Below, piece by piece: positions 1 to 7,406 of a DNA stretch of 13,063 nucleotides. The DNA is taken from contig DAOWCC010000047.1 in assembly GCA_030639665.1 (NCBI GenBank), positions 1-13,063 of the forward strand. The letters run 5' to 3'. The translations under genes and the position numbers were made by a program. Numbering within the stretch: position 1 is the first letter of the stretch; every line of letters starts with the position of its first letter. Below the pieces are notes generated by a model that had not been told where the DNA came from, did not search any database, and was given only the letters and a program-made list of their open reading frames with translations. Source of the DNA: Elusimicrobiota bacterium. GTDB taxonomy: Bacteria; Elusimicrobiota; Elusimicrobia; Elusimicrobiales; UBA9959.

Positions 1-1229
1 CAAAAGAATTCATGACTATGCAGGATCGCGGTGATGATTGGACGGAACTTTCCTCCGATGAGGGAGCCTCTTATCATAAGGTTCTGGATGTGAATTTGGA
101 TGAATTGGTTCCTTTGGCGGCCTGTCCTCATAGCCCGGGAAATATAAAAACAGTAAGCGAATTGGAAGGTTTGGCCATAGATCAGGTTCTTATAGGAAGC
201 TGTACGAATGCTTCTTATCGTGATTTAATGATTGTATCGGAAATACTAAAAGACGGAAAACTGCCCGCCAATGTCAGTTTGGGAATAGCTCCCGGGTCAA
301 AGCAAGTATTTAATATGCTGGCTGAAAACGGGGCTTTAACTAATATGATTAAGGTTGGAGCGAGAATGCTTGAATCCGCTTGCGGGTTCTGTATAGGCAA
401 TTCCATGTCGCCTAAAACAGATTCGGTTTCTTTGAGAACCAGCAATAGGAATTTTCTCAGCAGGTCGGGAACCAAATCCGCCAATGTTTATTTGGTAAGT
501 CCCGAAACGGCGGCTGTTTCGGCTTTGGCGGGAAAATTGACCGACCCCATGAAATTCGGTCGTTTGCCGGAGATTAAAATGCCGGAGAAATTCTTAACGG
601 ATGATAATATGATAATTTCCGTTAAAGACGAGAAAACCGAAATTGTGAGAGGACCCAATATTGTGGCTTTGCCCAAAAACGAGGCTATGCCGGAAAATAT
701 CAAGGGTTCCGTTATGATTAAGGCTCCCGATTTAACAACAACCGATCATATAATGCCGGCGGGAAAACTCTTAAAATATCGTTCAAATATTATTGAGTAT
801 TCAAAGCATGTGTTTGAGCCGATAGACGCGGCTTTTCCGGAAAGATGCATGGCGAATAAAGGCAAAAAACACAATATTATAGTGGCGGGAGCAAGTTACG
901 GACAAGGCTCTTCCAGAGAACACGCGGCTTTATGTCCGATGTACCTGGGAGTGAAAGCTGTTATAGCAAAATCCATAGAGCGCATACATCAAGCCAATCT
1001 CATAAACTTCGGCATAGCGCCTTTGGTTTTTGAAAATGAAGAGGCTTATGAAGGAATTGACCTCGGCGATGATATTGAATTGCCGAATATGGCCGAAGTA
1101 ATCAAAACGGATGGAGAAGTGGTGTTAAAGAATCTAACGAAGAACACGGAAATGAAGTTGACATGCGTTTTATCCGATAGGCAAAAAAAGATTTTGATTG
1201 CCGGCGGTTTATTGAATATGTCAAATTAA
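1..1229 (+). CDS. acn: Aconitate hydratase (aconitase), 5'-truncated by window edge
   Basis: Aconitase interconverts citrate and isocitrate through cis-aconitate using a 4Fe-4S cluster in the cytoplasm. The reading frame is open to the left edge (codons run in phase from base 3), so the ATG at 12 is internal; roughly the first 200-250 residues lie outside the window. Counting from that ATG, the three cluster cysteines are visible: Cys64 in GSCTN, and Cys124 and Cys127 in CGFCIGNS. The C-terminal swivel domain begins near residue 230 (APDLTTTDHIMPAG) and carries the substrate-binding motif GASYGQGSSREHA at 293-305. The visible part is intact. The stop at 1227-1229 lies 19 nt before aclB, so the two genes are probably cotranscribed. 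A 3-isopropylmalate or homoaconitate dehydratase large subunit is unlikely because the swivel domain is fused in the same chain and the neighbours handle citrate and isocitrate. Confidence 0.95.
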   Translation, partial: KEFMTMQDRGDDWTELSSDEGASYHKVLDVNLDELVPLAACPHSPGNIKTVSELEGLAIDQVLIGSCTNASYRDLMIVSEILKDGKLPANVSLGIAPGSKQVFNMLAENGALTNMIKVGARMLESACGFCIGNSMSPKTDSVSLRTSNRNFLSRSGTKSANVYLVSPETAAVSALAGKLTDPMKFGRLPEIKMPEKFLTDDNMIISVKDEKTEIVRGPNIVALPKNEAMPENIKGSVMIKAPDLTTTDHIMPAGKLLKYRSNIIEYSKHVFEPIDAAFPERCMANKGKKHNIIVAGASYGQGSSREHAALCPMYLGVKAVIAKSIERIHQANLINFGIAPLVFENEEAYEGIDLGDDIELPNMAEVIKTDGEVVLKNLTKNTEMKLTCVLSDRQKKILIAGGLLNMSN

Positions 1230-1248
1230 ATTTGGAAAAGGCGGAAAA

Positions 1249-2526
1249 ATGGCTCAAAGAGCAATTAGAGAATATGACGGAAAGAAAATGATGTCCGATT
1301 TGATGGGCGGCTATTGCGGCGGAAAAGTTGCCGTTTCAGGCAAATTTGTGAAGGTGAATAGCGAAACGGATTTAAAAAAACTGACAAAAAAATATCCTTG
1401 GCTTGCCAAAGAGAAACTTGTGGCCAAACCCGACCAGCTTATAAAAAGGCGCGGAAAAAGCAAATTGATTCTTTTGAACGCTCCTTTTAAAGAAGTGGCG
1501 GCTTGGATAAATCAGAGAATGAATAAAGAAATTAAGGTTCAAGAAGTAAAAGGGAAACTGGATAATTTCATTATAGAGCCTTTTTTGCCTCATGATGAAA
1601 GCGAGGAACAGTATGTTTGCGTCCAGTCGGTTGTGGGCGGCGATGAAATATTGTTTTATCATCAGGGCGGAGTAAATGTCGGTGATGTGGACGCCAAGGC
1701 TGAAAGATTGTTTATCCCCATGGGTGAAAAAATCGCTTCGGATGAAATAGAGAAAAAATTATTAAAAAATGTTCCCGAAAATCTTAAAAAAATAATCGCA
1801 TCGTTTATAAGCGGGCTTTTCGGTTTTTATGTCGATTTAAATTACGCCTATATTGAGATAAATCCTTTCGTTATAAAAGACGGCAAGGTTTGCCCTCTGG
1901 ACATGGCGGCCAAAATTGACGATACGGGAGAATTTGAATCAGCGGTCAAGTGGGGAAATATCGATTTCCCTCCGCCTTTCGGCAGAACACTCGGCAAAGA
2001 GGAAGCTTTTATCAAGGATTTGGATTCCAAAACGGGGGCTTCTCTTAAGCTTACAGTACTTAATCCCGAAGGGAAAGTATGGACGCTTGTGGCGGGCGGT
2101 GGCGCTTCCGTTATTTACGCCGACACGATATCTGATTTGGGTTATGGCGCGGAACTTGCCAATTATGGAGAGTATTCGGGAAATCCTGACGCGGAATTCA
2201 CTTATTTGTACGCGAAAACCGTCTTGGATTTAATGACGAGAAAGAAAAGTTCCAAGGGCAAGATTTTGATTATAGGCGGCGGTATAGCCAATTTCACCGA
2301 TGTGGCCAAAACTTTCAAAGGCATAATAAAAGCCATTAGGGAATATACTCCCAAATTGAAAGCGCATAAAGTGAAAATCTATGTCAGACGCGGCGGACCG
2401 AACTATCAGGAAGGTTTGGACGCGATGAAAAATCTTGGCGAAGAAATAAATTTACCGATTGAGGTTTACGGCCCTCAATCCCATATGACGAGAATTGTTT
2501 CCATAGCGCTAAAGGGGAAAAAATGA
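1249..2526 (+). CDS. aclB: ATP-citrate lyase small subunit (ATP-grasp / citrate-binding)
   Basis: With the large subunit it cleaves citrate with ATP and CoA to acetyl-CoA, oxaloacetate, ADP and phosphate. At 425 aa it corresponds to the N-terminal part of animal ACLY and to plant ACLA (about 423 aa). By recall, identity runs along the whole length. The ATP-grasp part occupies about residues 1-240: KLVAKPDQLIKRRGK at 57-71, and metal-site positions Asn205 (EINPF) and Asp218 (PLDMAAKIDD). The citrate-binding Rossmann part is about 245-425: GGGASVIYADT, GGGIANFTDVA (Asn348, Thr350) and YVRRGGPNYQEGL (Arg380/381). A purine-rich GGAAAAGGCGG precedes the ATG at 1249. The stop overlaps the next ATG as ATGA. 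Symbol follows Chlorobium usage, where the small subunit is AclB; plant naming is the opposite. A succinyl-CoA synthetase beta subunit is excluded by the ACL-specific C-terminal motifs and the partner gene. Confidence 0.96.
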   Translation: MAQRAIREYDGKKMMSDLMGGYCGGKVAVSGKFVKVNSETDLKKLTKKYPWLAKEKLVAKPDQLIKRRGKSKLILLNAPFKEVAAWINQRMNKEIKVQEVKGKLDNFIIEPFLPHDESEEQYVCVQSVVGGDEILFYHQGGVNVGDVDAKAERLFIPMGEKIASDEIEKKLLKNVPENLKKIIASFISGLFGFYVDLNYAYIEINPFVIKDGKVCPLDMAAKIDDTGEFESAVKWGNIDFPPPFGRTLGKEEAFIKDLDSKTGASLKLTVLNPEGKVWTLVAGGGASVIYADTISDLGYGAELANYGEYSGNPDAEFTYLYAKTVLDLMTRKKSSKGKILIIGGGIANFTDVAKTFKGIIKAIREYTPKLKAHKVKIYVRRGGPNYQEGLDAMKNLGEEINLPIEVYGPQSHMTRIVSIALKGKK

Positions 2527-4358
2527 AAAAATGGTATGACTTATTTGACCGAGACACCAAAGCCTTAATTTACGGCATGCAGATAAAGGCTGTTCAAAGA
2601 ATGTTGGATTTTGATTATGCTTGCGGTAGAAAAACTCCGTCCGTGGCGGCGATAATAAACCCTTCCGGATCGAACGGTTTTTCCAAGGTCTTTTTCGGAA
2701 AGGGAGAAATACTTGTTCCCGTGTACAAAAACTTAAATGAAGCGGCAAAAAAACATAGCGACGCGGATGTTCTTATCAATTTCGCTTCGTTCAGATCCGC
2801 TTATCGGGTTACCATGGACGCTTTGAAAATAAAGTCTCTCGGAACCTTTGCCATTATAGCGGAAGGCATTCCCGAGAGAAGAACAAAAGAAATAATAGCC
2901 GAAGCGAAAAAATTGAAGAAAAATATTATAGGTCCGGCGACGGTCGGCGGCTTGAAGGCCGGCGCTTTTAAAATAGGCAATGCCGGAGGCATGATAGACA
3001 ATATCATAGAATCAAAACTTCATAGGCCCGGCAGTGTGGCTTATGTGTCAAAGTCAGGCGGCATGTCAAATGAATTGAATAATATTATCGGCAGAAATTC
3101 CGACGGAGTTTATGAAGGCGTGGCGATAGGGGGAGACAGATACCCCGGGTCCGATTTTATGGACCATCTCGTGCGTTATGAAGCCAATCCCGAAGTTAAA
3201 ATGCTGGTTCTCTTGGGAGAAGTCGGAGGAAGCGACGAGTATGAGATTGTTAAGGCTTTGAAAGAGAAAAAAATCAAAAAGCCTTTGGTCGCCTGGTGCA
3301 TAGGCACTTGCGCCAAGATGTTTAAGGCCGAGGTGCAATTCGGCCATGCCGGCGCTCTTGCCAAAGGCGAAGCTGAAACAGCTTCCGCCAAAAACGCCGC
3401 TTTAAAAAAAGCCGGCGCCATCGTGCCGGTTTCTTTTGACGATTTTGATAAAAAAATAAACGAGACTTATAAGAAGCTTGTGAAAAAAGGAATTATCAAA
3501 GAAAGAAAAGACCCGGAGAAAAAACCTGTCATTCCCATGGATTATGCTTGGGCGGTTAAAATGGGCTTAATCAGAAAAGAAACCGGCATGGTTTCTTCCA
3601 TATCCGATGAACGCGGAGAGGAGCTGAAATACGGCGATATTTTGATAAGCGATGTTTTCAAAAAAAATCTCGGTCTCGGAGGCGTAATAAGCCAATTATG
3701 GTTTGGCCGCCAGATGCAGGATTACGCGCATAAGTTTATTGAAACGACTTTAATCATAGTCGCCGAGCATGGCCCCGCGGTTTCGGGCGCTCATAATACC
3801 ATTGTGGCGGCGAGAGCGGGAAAGGATTTGATATCCTCTTTGGTTTCAGGTCTGCTTACCATAGGTCCTCGTTTCGGCGGCGCCATAGACGGAGCGGCGC
3901 AAATGTTTTATTCCGCTTATAAACGCGGCTTAACGCCCCATCAATTTGTGGATGAAATGAAAAAGAAGGAGATTAATATTCAGGGTATAGGACATAAAAT
4001 TAAAAGCCTTGAAAATCCGGATATGAGAGTCGTGATTGTTAAAAAATACGCGAAAAAACATTTCAAAAAAACGCCTTTGCTTGATTACGCGCTGAAGGTG
4101 GAGCAGATTACCACAAAGAAAAGAAGTAATCTTATATTGAATGTTGATGGTTGCATAGGGATATGTTTTGCCGATCTTCTTTTTACATGCGGAAAGTTTT
4201 CAAAAGAAGAAGCGGAAAAATATATAGATATGGGAGCCCTGAACGGTTTATTTGTTTTGGGCAGAAGTATCGGACTTATAGGGCATTTTTTGGATCAGAA
4301 GCAGCTTAAACAAGGTTTGTACAGGCATGCTTGGGATGATATTTGTTATTTAAAATAA
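2523..4358 (+). CDS. aclA: ATP-citrate lyase large subunit (CoA ligase + citryl-CoA lyase)
   Basis: This 611-aa protein matches the C-terminal portion of animal ACLY and plant ACLB (about 608 aa). Residues about 1-330 form the CoA-binding/ligase half: KTPSVAAIINP, the GPATVGG loop, GEVGGSDE with the helper Glu233, and the phosphohistidine His275 in VQFGHAGA (codon 3345-3347). Residues about 335-611 are the citrate-synthase-like domain that splits citryl-CoA: AEHGPAVSGAHNT at 414-426, a predicted catalytic His491 in GIGHKIKS, Asp591 in GHFLDQKQLKQG, and the conserved ending LYRHAWDD. All key residues are present, so the enzyme should be active. An AAGGGG ribosome site lies inside the end of aclB, and the 4-bp overlap implies translational coupling. 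It is the defining enzyme of the reductive TCA cycle in several bacterial phyla, but also serves reverse citrate synthesis or acetyl-CoA supply, so direction is not decided by sequence. Confidence 0.97.
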   Translation: MKKWYDLFDRDTKALIYGMQIKAVQRMLDFDYACGRKTPSVAAIINPSGSNGFSKVFFGKGEILVPVYKNLNEAAKKHSDADVLINFASFRSAYRVTMDALKIKSLGTFAIIAEGIPERRTKEIIAEAKKLKKNIIGPATVGGLKAGAFKIGNAGGMIDNIIESKLHRPGSVAYVSKSGGMSNELNNIIGRNSDGVYEGVAIGGDRYPGSDFMDHLVRYEANPEVKMLVLLGEVGGSDEYEIVKALKEKKIKKPLVAWCIGTCAKMFKAEVQFGHAGALAKGEAETASAKNAALKKAGAIVPVSFDDFDKKINETYKKLVKKGIIKERKDPEKKPVIPMDYAWAVKMGLIRKETGMVSSISDERGEELKYGDILISDVFKKNLGLGGVISQLWFGRQMQDYAHKFIETTLIIVAEHGPAVSGAHNTIVAARAGKDLISSLVSGLLTIGPRFGGAIDGAAQMFYSAYKRGLTPHQFVDEMKKKEINIQGIGHKIKSLENPDMRVVIVKKYAKKHFKKTPLLDYALKVEQITTKKRSNLILNVDGCIGICFADLLFTCGKFSKEEAEKYIDMGALNGLFVLGRSIGLIGHFLDQKQLKQGLYRHAWDDICYLK

Positions 4359-4448
4359 TATCTCAAGCTCGGTTAGGATTTGGATTAAGAATTGTTTAAT
4401 TTAAGTTTAAACCTTAATAAAAAATAAAAATTCAATGGAGAAAAAAAC

Positions 4449-5630
4449 ATGGAAGACGCAATAGAGAAAGCGAAAAAGCAGTTTGGCGAACTTGTACAAG
4501 GGGAATTGGATAGAGTTGAAAGAATGAAAAAAGAAGAGGATTGGCTGGATTATCAAACCCTCAGTCCCATAGTGGTTGGAGTAATGGGCGGAGACGGCAT
4601 AGGACCCAGAATAACCAATGAGGCCGCTAAAATTGTCAGATATCTTATGGCCAAAGAAGAAAAAGCGGGTAAAATAGAATTTAAAAATATAGAAGGTCTT
4701 ACAATTGAAAACAGGGCCAAATGCTTGAAAGGATTGCCCGATGATGTTTTGGCCGAAGCAAAAAAATGCCATGTTTTATTGAAAGGACCGACAACTACGC
4801 CCAAAAAAGGCGATGGCTGGCCCAATATAGAATCCGCTCAACTCGGTTTAAGAAGAGCGCTTGACCTTTTTGCCAATGTAAGGCCCGTAAAAATTCCTGC
4901 AGACGGCATAGATTGGACTTTTTTTAGAGAAAATACGGAAGGTGAATATATTTTGGGAAGCAAAGGTATGAATATATCGGATGACTTGGCTATTGATTTT
5001 AAGGCCACAACCTCTCAAGGTTCGGACAGAATAATAAGACTGGCTTTTGAATTTGCCAAAAAGAATCGTTTACAGAGAGTTACCGCGGTGACAAAAGCGA
5101 ATGTCGTAAAAACCACTGATGGCAAGTTTTTGTCAATGGCCGAAGATATAGCCAAAGAATATCCCGAGATTAAGTTTGATGATTGGTTTATAGATATTAT
5201 GGCGGCCAAGCTTTTGGATGTGAGAAGAAGAAATTTATTTAAAGTTGTGGTTTTGCCCAATCTTTACGGCGATATAATAACGGATGAAGCTGCTCAAATT
5301 CAAGGTGGAGTGGGTACGGCGGGTTCGGCCAATATCGGCAAAAGATACGCGATGTTTGAAGCCATTCACGGCAGTGGTCTTAAGATGCTTGAAGAAGGCC
5401 GTGAACAGTACGCGGATCCGACCAGCATCGTCAGAGCGGCCGTTATGCTTCTAAATCATATAGGTTTTGTCCATAAATCCGAAAGGCTTGAAAAAGCTAT
5501 CAATGTCTGCACAAGGTTTGAAAAAAAGTTCGTTTGTACGGGAAGAAGCGATGGAGCGACAACGGAAGAAATGGGAAAATATATAATGGATGTTTTAAGC
5601 GCCCAGAAAGATCCCAACGATTATCTGTAA
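4449..5630 (+). CDS. icd: Isocitrate/isopropylmalate dehydrogenase family, probable isocitrate dehydrogenase
   Basis: A 393-aa beta-decarboxylating dehydrogenase. Residues 1-38 form a charged, probably helical N-terminal extension before the first strand (IVVGVMGGDGIGP, 41-53). Expected catalytic residues are present: Arg135 and Arg145 (LGLRRALDLFANVRP), Arg160 in FRENTEGEY, Lys216 in TKANVVK, Asp249, and Asp275/Asp279 in YGDIITDE. The substrate-loop serine (Ser129) is kept, but the Asn usually two residues later in isocitrate enzymes is Gln131. The cofactor motif reads HGSGLKM (307-313), unlike the NADP pattern HGTAPKY or the NAD pattern with Asp; Lys312 sits at the NADP-like position. Aconitase and ATP-citrate lyase upstream favour isocitrate/2-oxoglutarate as the substrate pair; 3-isopropylmalate or homoisocitrate is the alternative. 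GGAG at 4437-4440 precedes the ATG. The 90-nt gap after aclA has no convincing promoter or terminator, so cotranscription is likely. Confidence 0.82.
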   Translation: MEDAIEKAKKQFGELVQGELDRVERMKKEEDWLDYQTLSPIVVGVMGGDGIGPRITNEAAKIVRYLMAKEEKAGKIEFKNIEGLTIENRAKCLKGLPDDVLAEAKKCHVLLKGPTTTPKKGDGWPNIESAQLGLRRALDLFANVRPVKIPADGIDWTFFRENTEGEYILGSKGMNISDDLAIDFKATTSQGSDRIIRLAFEFAKKNRLQRVTAVTKANVVKTTDGKFLSMAEDIAKEYPEIKFDDWFIDIMAAKLLDVRRRNLFKVVVLPNLYGDIITDEAAQIQGGVGTAGSANIGKRYAMFEAIHGSGLKMLEEGREQYADPTSIVRAAVMLLNHIGFVHKSERLEKAINVCTRFEKKFVCTGRSDGATTEEMGKYIMDVLSAQKDPNDYL

Positions 5631-5673
5631 AGTTTAATCGTCTAACAGGTTGTGTTTTATCGATGTAAAAACA

Positions 5674-5706
5674 AGCCCTGAATCGGAATATCTCCGGTTC
5701 AGGGCT
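5674..5706 (+). terminator. Intrinsic terminator of the acn-aclBA-icd unit
   Basis: AGCCCTGAATCGGA (5674-5687) pairs with TCCGGTTCAGGGCT (5693-5706): 14 base pairs with one G-U pair and a 5-nt ATATC loop. It is followed by AATTTTATGTTT and preceded by an A-rich run. It lies 43 nt after the icd stop, with no other gene end nearby on this strand. Confidence 0.88.
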
Positions 5707-5764
5707 AATTTTATGTTTAGGAATTTCTTTTTTAGCAATGAAGGGCTATATATAAGTAAATCTT

Positions 5765-5783
5765 CCCCCTTTTGCAAAGGGGG
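5765..5783. repeat. Short inverted repeat CCCCCTTT-TGC-AAAGGGGG
   Basis: Perfect 8-bp arms separated by 3 nt. It is followed directly by TTAGGATGATTTTGACAGGATTAACAG (split here as TTAGGATGATTTTG, then ACAGGATTAACAG). From memory, both the C5T3/A3G5 hairpin and the GACAGGATTAACAG-like string resemble dispersed intergenic repeats in uncultivated bacterial genomes; that resemblance is not verified. There is no U-tract next to it on either strand, so it is not a typical terminator. Confidence 0.7.
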
Positions 5784-5815
5784 TTAGGATGATTTTGACA
5801 GGATTAACAGCAAAA

Positions 5816-5879
5816 CGCAGAGGACGCAAAGAACATAAACCAGCGGAGACCGTAGAGAAAAAAATTTGCGAACCCTGCG
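5816..5879. repeat. Inverted repeat with CGCAG-N4-CGCAAA arms
   Basis: The left arm CGCAG-AGGA-CGCAAA (5816-5830) faces the right arm TTTGCG-AACC-CTGCG (5865-5879). The two paired blocks are separated by 4 nt on each side, so the arms match symmetrically at 12 of 15 positions around a 34-nt loop. The loop contains degenerate GCGGAG/CGTAGAG copies of the arm sequence, suggesting decayed short tandem repeats. Confidence 0.65.
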
Positions 5880-5887
5880 GTTAAATC

Positions 5888-5972
5888 TGTAGCGGGCAGC
5901 CTGCCCGCCGATGCCGTGTGGCGGGATTTACCAATCGCCGAAAGTAGGTCGCATGGTAATGCGACCGCTACA
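5888..5972. repeat. 85-bp composite element with TGTAGCGG terminal inverted repeats
   Basis: The ends TGTAGCGG (5888-5895) and CCGCTACA (5965-5972) are perfect 8-bp inverted repeats. Inside are two hairpins: GCGGGCA-GCC-TGCCCGC (5892-5908) and GGTCGCAT-GGTA-ATGCGACC (5947-5966). Both hairpins start within the terminal sequence, so the element reads as two head-outward copies of a TGTAGCGG-hairpin unit flanking a 38-nt centre. The centre has CCCGCC/GGCGGG as an alternative pairing. It could fold as a branched RNA or be a small non-autonomous mobile repeat. No clear target-site duplication flanks it. Confidence 0.7.
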
Positions 5973-6000
5973 AATAAGGAATGCATTATTAAAGAAAGTC

Positions 6001-6017
6001 TCCCGCTGAAAGCGGGA
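6001..6017 (-). terminator. Hairpin downstream of the M20 peptidase gene, probable terminator
   Basis: TCCCGCT (6001-6007) and AGCGGGA (6011-6017) form a perfect 7-bp stem with a GAA loop, 30 nt beyond the peptidase stop. On the minus strand it is followed by GACTTTCTTTAAT, only moderately U-rich. On the plus strand it is followed by TTAAGTTTTT, so it may act in both directions. It could also be the last member of the repeat island. Confidence 0.6.
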
Positions 6018-6046
6018 TTAAGTTTTTAAAACTCTCTTTAAATCAA

Positions 6047-7279
6047 TCATTTTTCCAATATAAAAGATGTCGAAGTGAAAACCTTGGCATCGCCTATTAT
6101 ATTGTCCAAGAAGCAGTACTCATTCGGCTGATGGGCGGTTTCATTTAATCTCGCGTAAACAACCACAGGCAAATTAAGACGCCTAAAAAATGCCGCCACC
6201 GTTCCTCCGCCTATGCCATAGACTTTGGGCTCTACTTTATAAATATCTTTTATCGCAATCATAAGAGCTTTTACTATAGGCGCGTTCGCGTCGGTCGCGG
6301 GAGCGGCTTGCGCTTCCTGCTGAGGCTCAAAGCTTATTTTAACGCCATAATCTTTTTCAACTTCATCGGCAAGCCTGCGCATTTCATCTTTTACTTCTTG
6401 TAATTGATAAACAGGCATTACTCTGCAATCCATATAAAAAATATCTTCACCCGGAAGAGTATTAACATTTGGAACATTATTTTCTTTTTTAGTCGGTTCA
6501 AAAGTGCTGATTGGCGGTTCAAAAAGATTATCTTCGGCGGGGAATTTAGTGTAAAGCGATTTATATTTAACTATCAGTTCGCTGGCGGCTTTAAAGGCGT
6601 TGATGCCTTGCTCGGGCCGAGAGGCATGGCATTGTTTTCCCATAGTGGTAACTTTTAGCCAAAGTATGGATTTTTCAGCTATCTCTATAAGAGAGCCGTC
6701 TTCGCTTCCCGAATCGGGGACAAAGAACATATCGTCTTTGCCGAAGATATCGGGCCTGTTATCGGCTATATAGTCCGCGCCAAAACCGCTTCCTGTTTCT
6801 TCATCGGCGCAAAGCAATAAAGCTATATCATGATCGGGGCGATAGTTTAATTCCATCATAGCTTTAACCATTAGTATGCCTGAAATCATTCCTTGTTGAT
6901 TATCTTCAACGCCGCGGCCTATTAATTTTCTTCCTTCAATTTTAAGTTCATAGGGATTTGAATTCCACAATTTGGCTTCTCCCGGGGGGACAATATCCAA
7001 ATGCGCCATTACCCATAAAGTTTTATTGGATTTTGTTCCTTTGTATCTGGCTACTATATTCGGACGGATACCTTTTTTGGCTTCTTTTTGAGGAGCGTTT
7101 ATCCAATCAATGGAATCAAATTTAAGTTTTTTTAATTCGGTTTCAATCCAAACGGCTTTATCATATTCGCCTTCGCCGTCGCTTTCGGGAGCAAGAGCGG
7201 GGATGGCGGTCAAACCTCTTTGAAGTTCAATCGCGTAATCTTCATAGCTTTCAATTTTTTTTAATATTTCGTCTTTCAT
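6047..7279 (-). CDS. M20-family metallohydrolase (ArgE/DapE-like), substrate unknown
   Basis: A 410-aa cytoplasmic (no signal peptide) di-zinc amidohydrolase. The M20 signature residues are all visible: His93 with Asp95 (AHLDIVPPGE), bridging Asp126 (GVEDNQQG), catalytic Glu160 and ligand Glu161 (ADEETGSG), Asp189 (VPDSGS) and His383 (ETAHQPNEY). The lid/dimerisation domain lies about 207-320, with His218 in CHASRPEQG. This family contains acetylornithine deacetylase, succinyl-diaminopimelate desuccinylase and dipeptidases; the sequence does not decide among them. The arginine genes 3.6 kb away make an ArgE role conceivable, but nothing shows co-regulation. The start at 7279 has GGAG at 7286-7289, 6 nt from the ATG, and the gene is divergent from the transporter. 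Confidence 0.88.
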   Translation of the reverse strand: MKDEILKKIESYEDYAIELQRGLTAIPALAPESDGEGEYDKAVWIETELKKLKFDSIDWINAPQKEAKKGIRPNIVARYKGTKSNKTLWVMAHLDIVPPGEAKLWNSNPYELKIEGRKLIGRGVEDNQQGMISGILMVKAMMELNYRPDHDIALLLCADEETGSGFGADYIADNRPDIFGKDDMFFVPDSGSEDGSLIEIAEKSILWLKVTTMGKQCHASRPEQGINAFKAASELIVKYKSLYTKFPAEDNLFEPPISTFEPTKKENNVPNVNTLPGEDIFYMDCRVMPVYQLQEVKDEMRRLADEVEKDYGVKISFEPQQEAQAAPATDANAPIVKALMIAIKDIYKVEPKVYGIGGGTVAAFFRRLNLPVVVYARLNETAHQPNEYCFLDNIIGDAKVFTSTSFILEK

Positions 7280-7319
7280 TATTTTCTCCGGAGTTTAAAT
7301 TTGTTCGCTCACTTACAAA

Positions 7320-7348
7320 AGTATAGCTAATTATTATTTGGAAGTTAA
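7320..7348 (-). promoter_or_regulatory. Probable promoter of the M20 peptidase gene
   Basis: On the minus strand, TTAACT (7343-7348; 4 of 6 to TTGACA) is separated by 17 nt from TATACT (7320-7325; 5 of 6 to TATAAT). A start near 7313 would give a leader of about 34 nt containing the GGAG ribosome site. Confidence 0.55.
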
Positions 7349-7394
7349 ATTTCGCGAGTAGAGTTCCGCGCGTTCGGATAAATTGTTAAAAATG

Positions 7395-7406
7395 TATAAT
7401 TTATTT
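7395..7406 (+). promoter_or_regulatory. -10 box placing transcription start at the transporter ATG (leaderless)
   Basis: A perfect TATAAT (7395-7400) is followed by TTATTT and then ATG at 7407. With the usual distance of about 7 nt from the -10 box, the first transcribed base would be the A of the ATG. There is no purine-rich ribosome site upstream. A weak TTCGGA at 7373-7378 could be the -35. Confidence 0.6.

Larger units (their letters stand above)
5631..6046. other. Gene-free interval, 416 nt, repeat-rich
   Basis: It lies between the icd stop and the convergent M20 peptidase stop. It holds the icd terminator and then a run of inverted repeats described separately (5765-5783, 5816-5879, 5888-5972, 6001-6017). 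Base composition here is patchy, with GC-rich blocks unlike the flanking genes. I see no ORF with a ribosome site or recognisable protein, and no tRNA-like CCA end or conserved RNA family I can name. Confidence 0.8.

Noticed and set aside
12..14. ATG at 12 as the start of aconitase
   Set aside because: The frame is open upstream to the window edge and the N-terminal domain of aconitase is missing, so this Met is internal.
4401..4417. TTAAGTTTAAACCTTAA as a terminator between aclA and icd
   Set aside because: The imperfect AT-only hairpin is too weak to terminate, and it is followed by A-rich rather than U-rich sequence.
5804..5986. 60-codon minus-strand frame across the repeat island
   Set aside because: It is built entirely from inverted-repeat DNA and has no ribosome site or protein-family resemblance.
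7383..7406. TTG 7383 or ATG 7392 start for the transporter
   Set aside because: These codons overlap or precede the TATAAT box, so they would not be on the predicted transcript.
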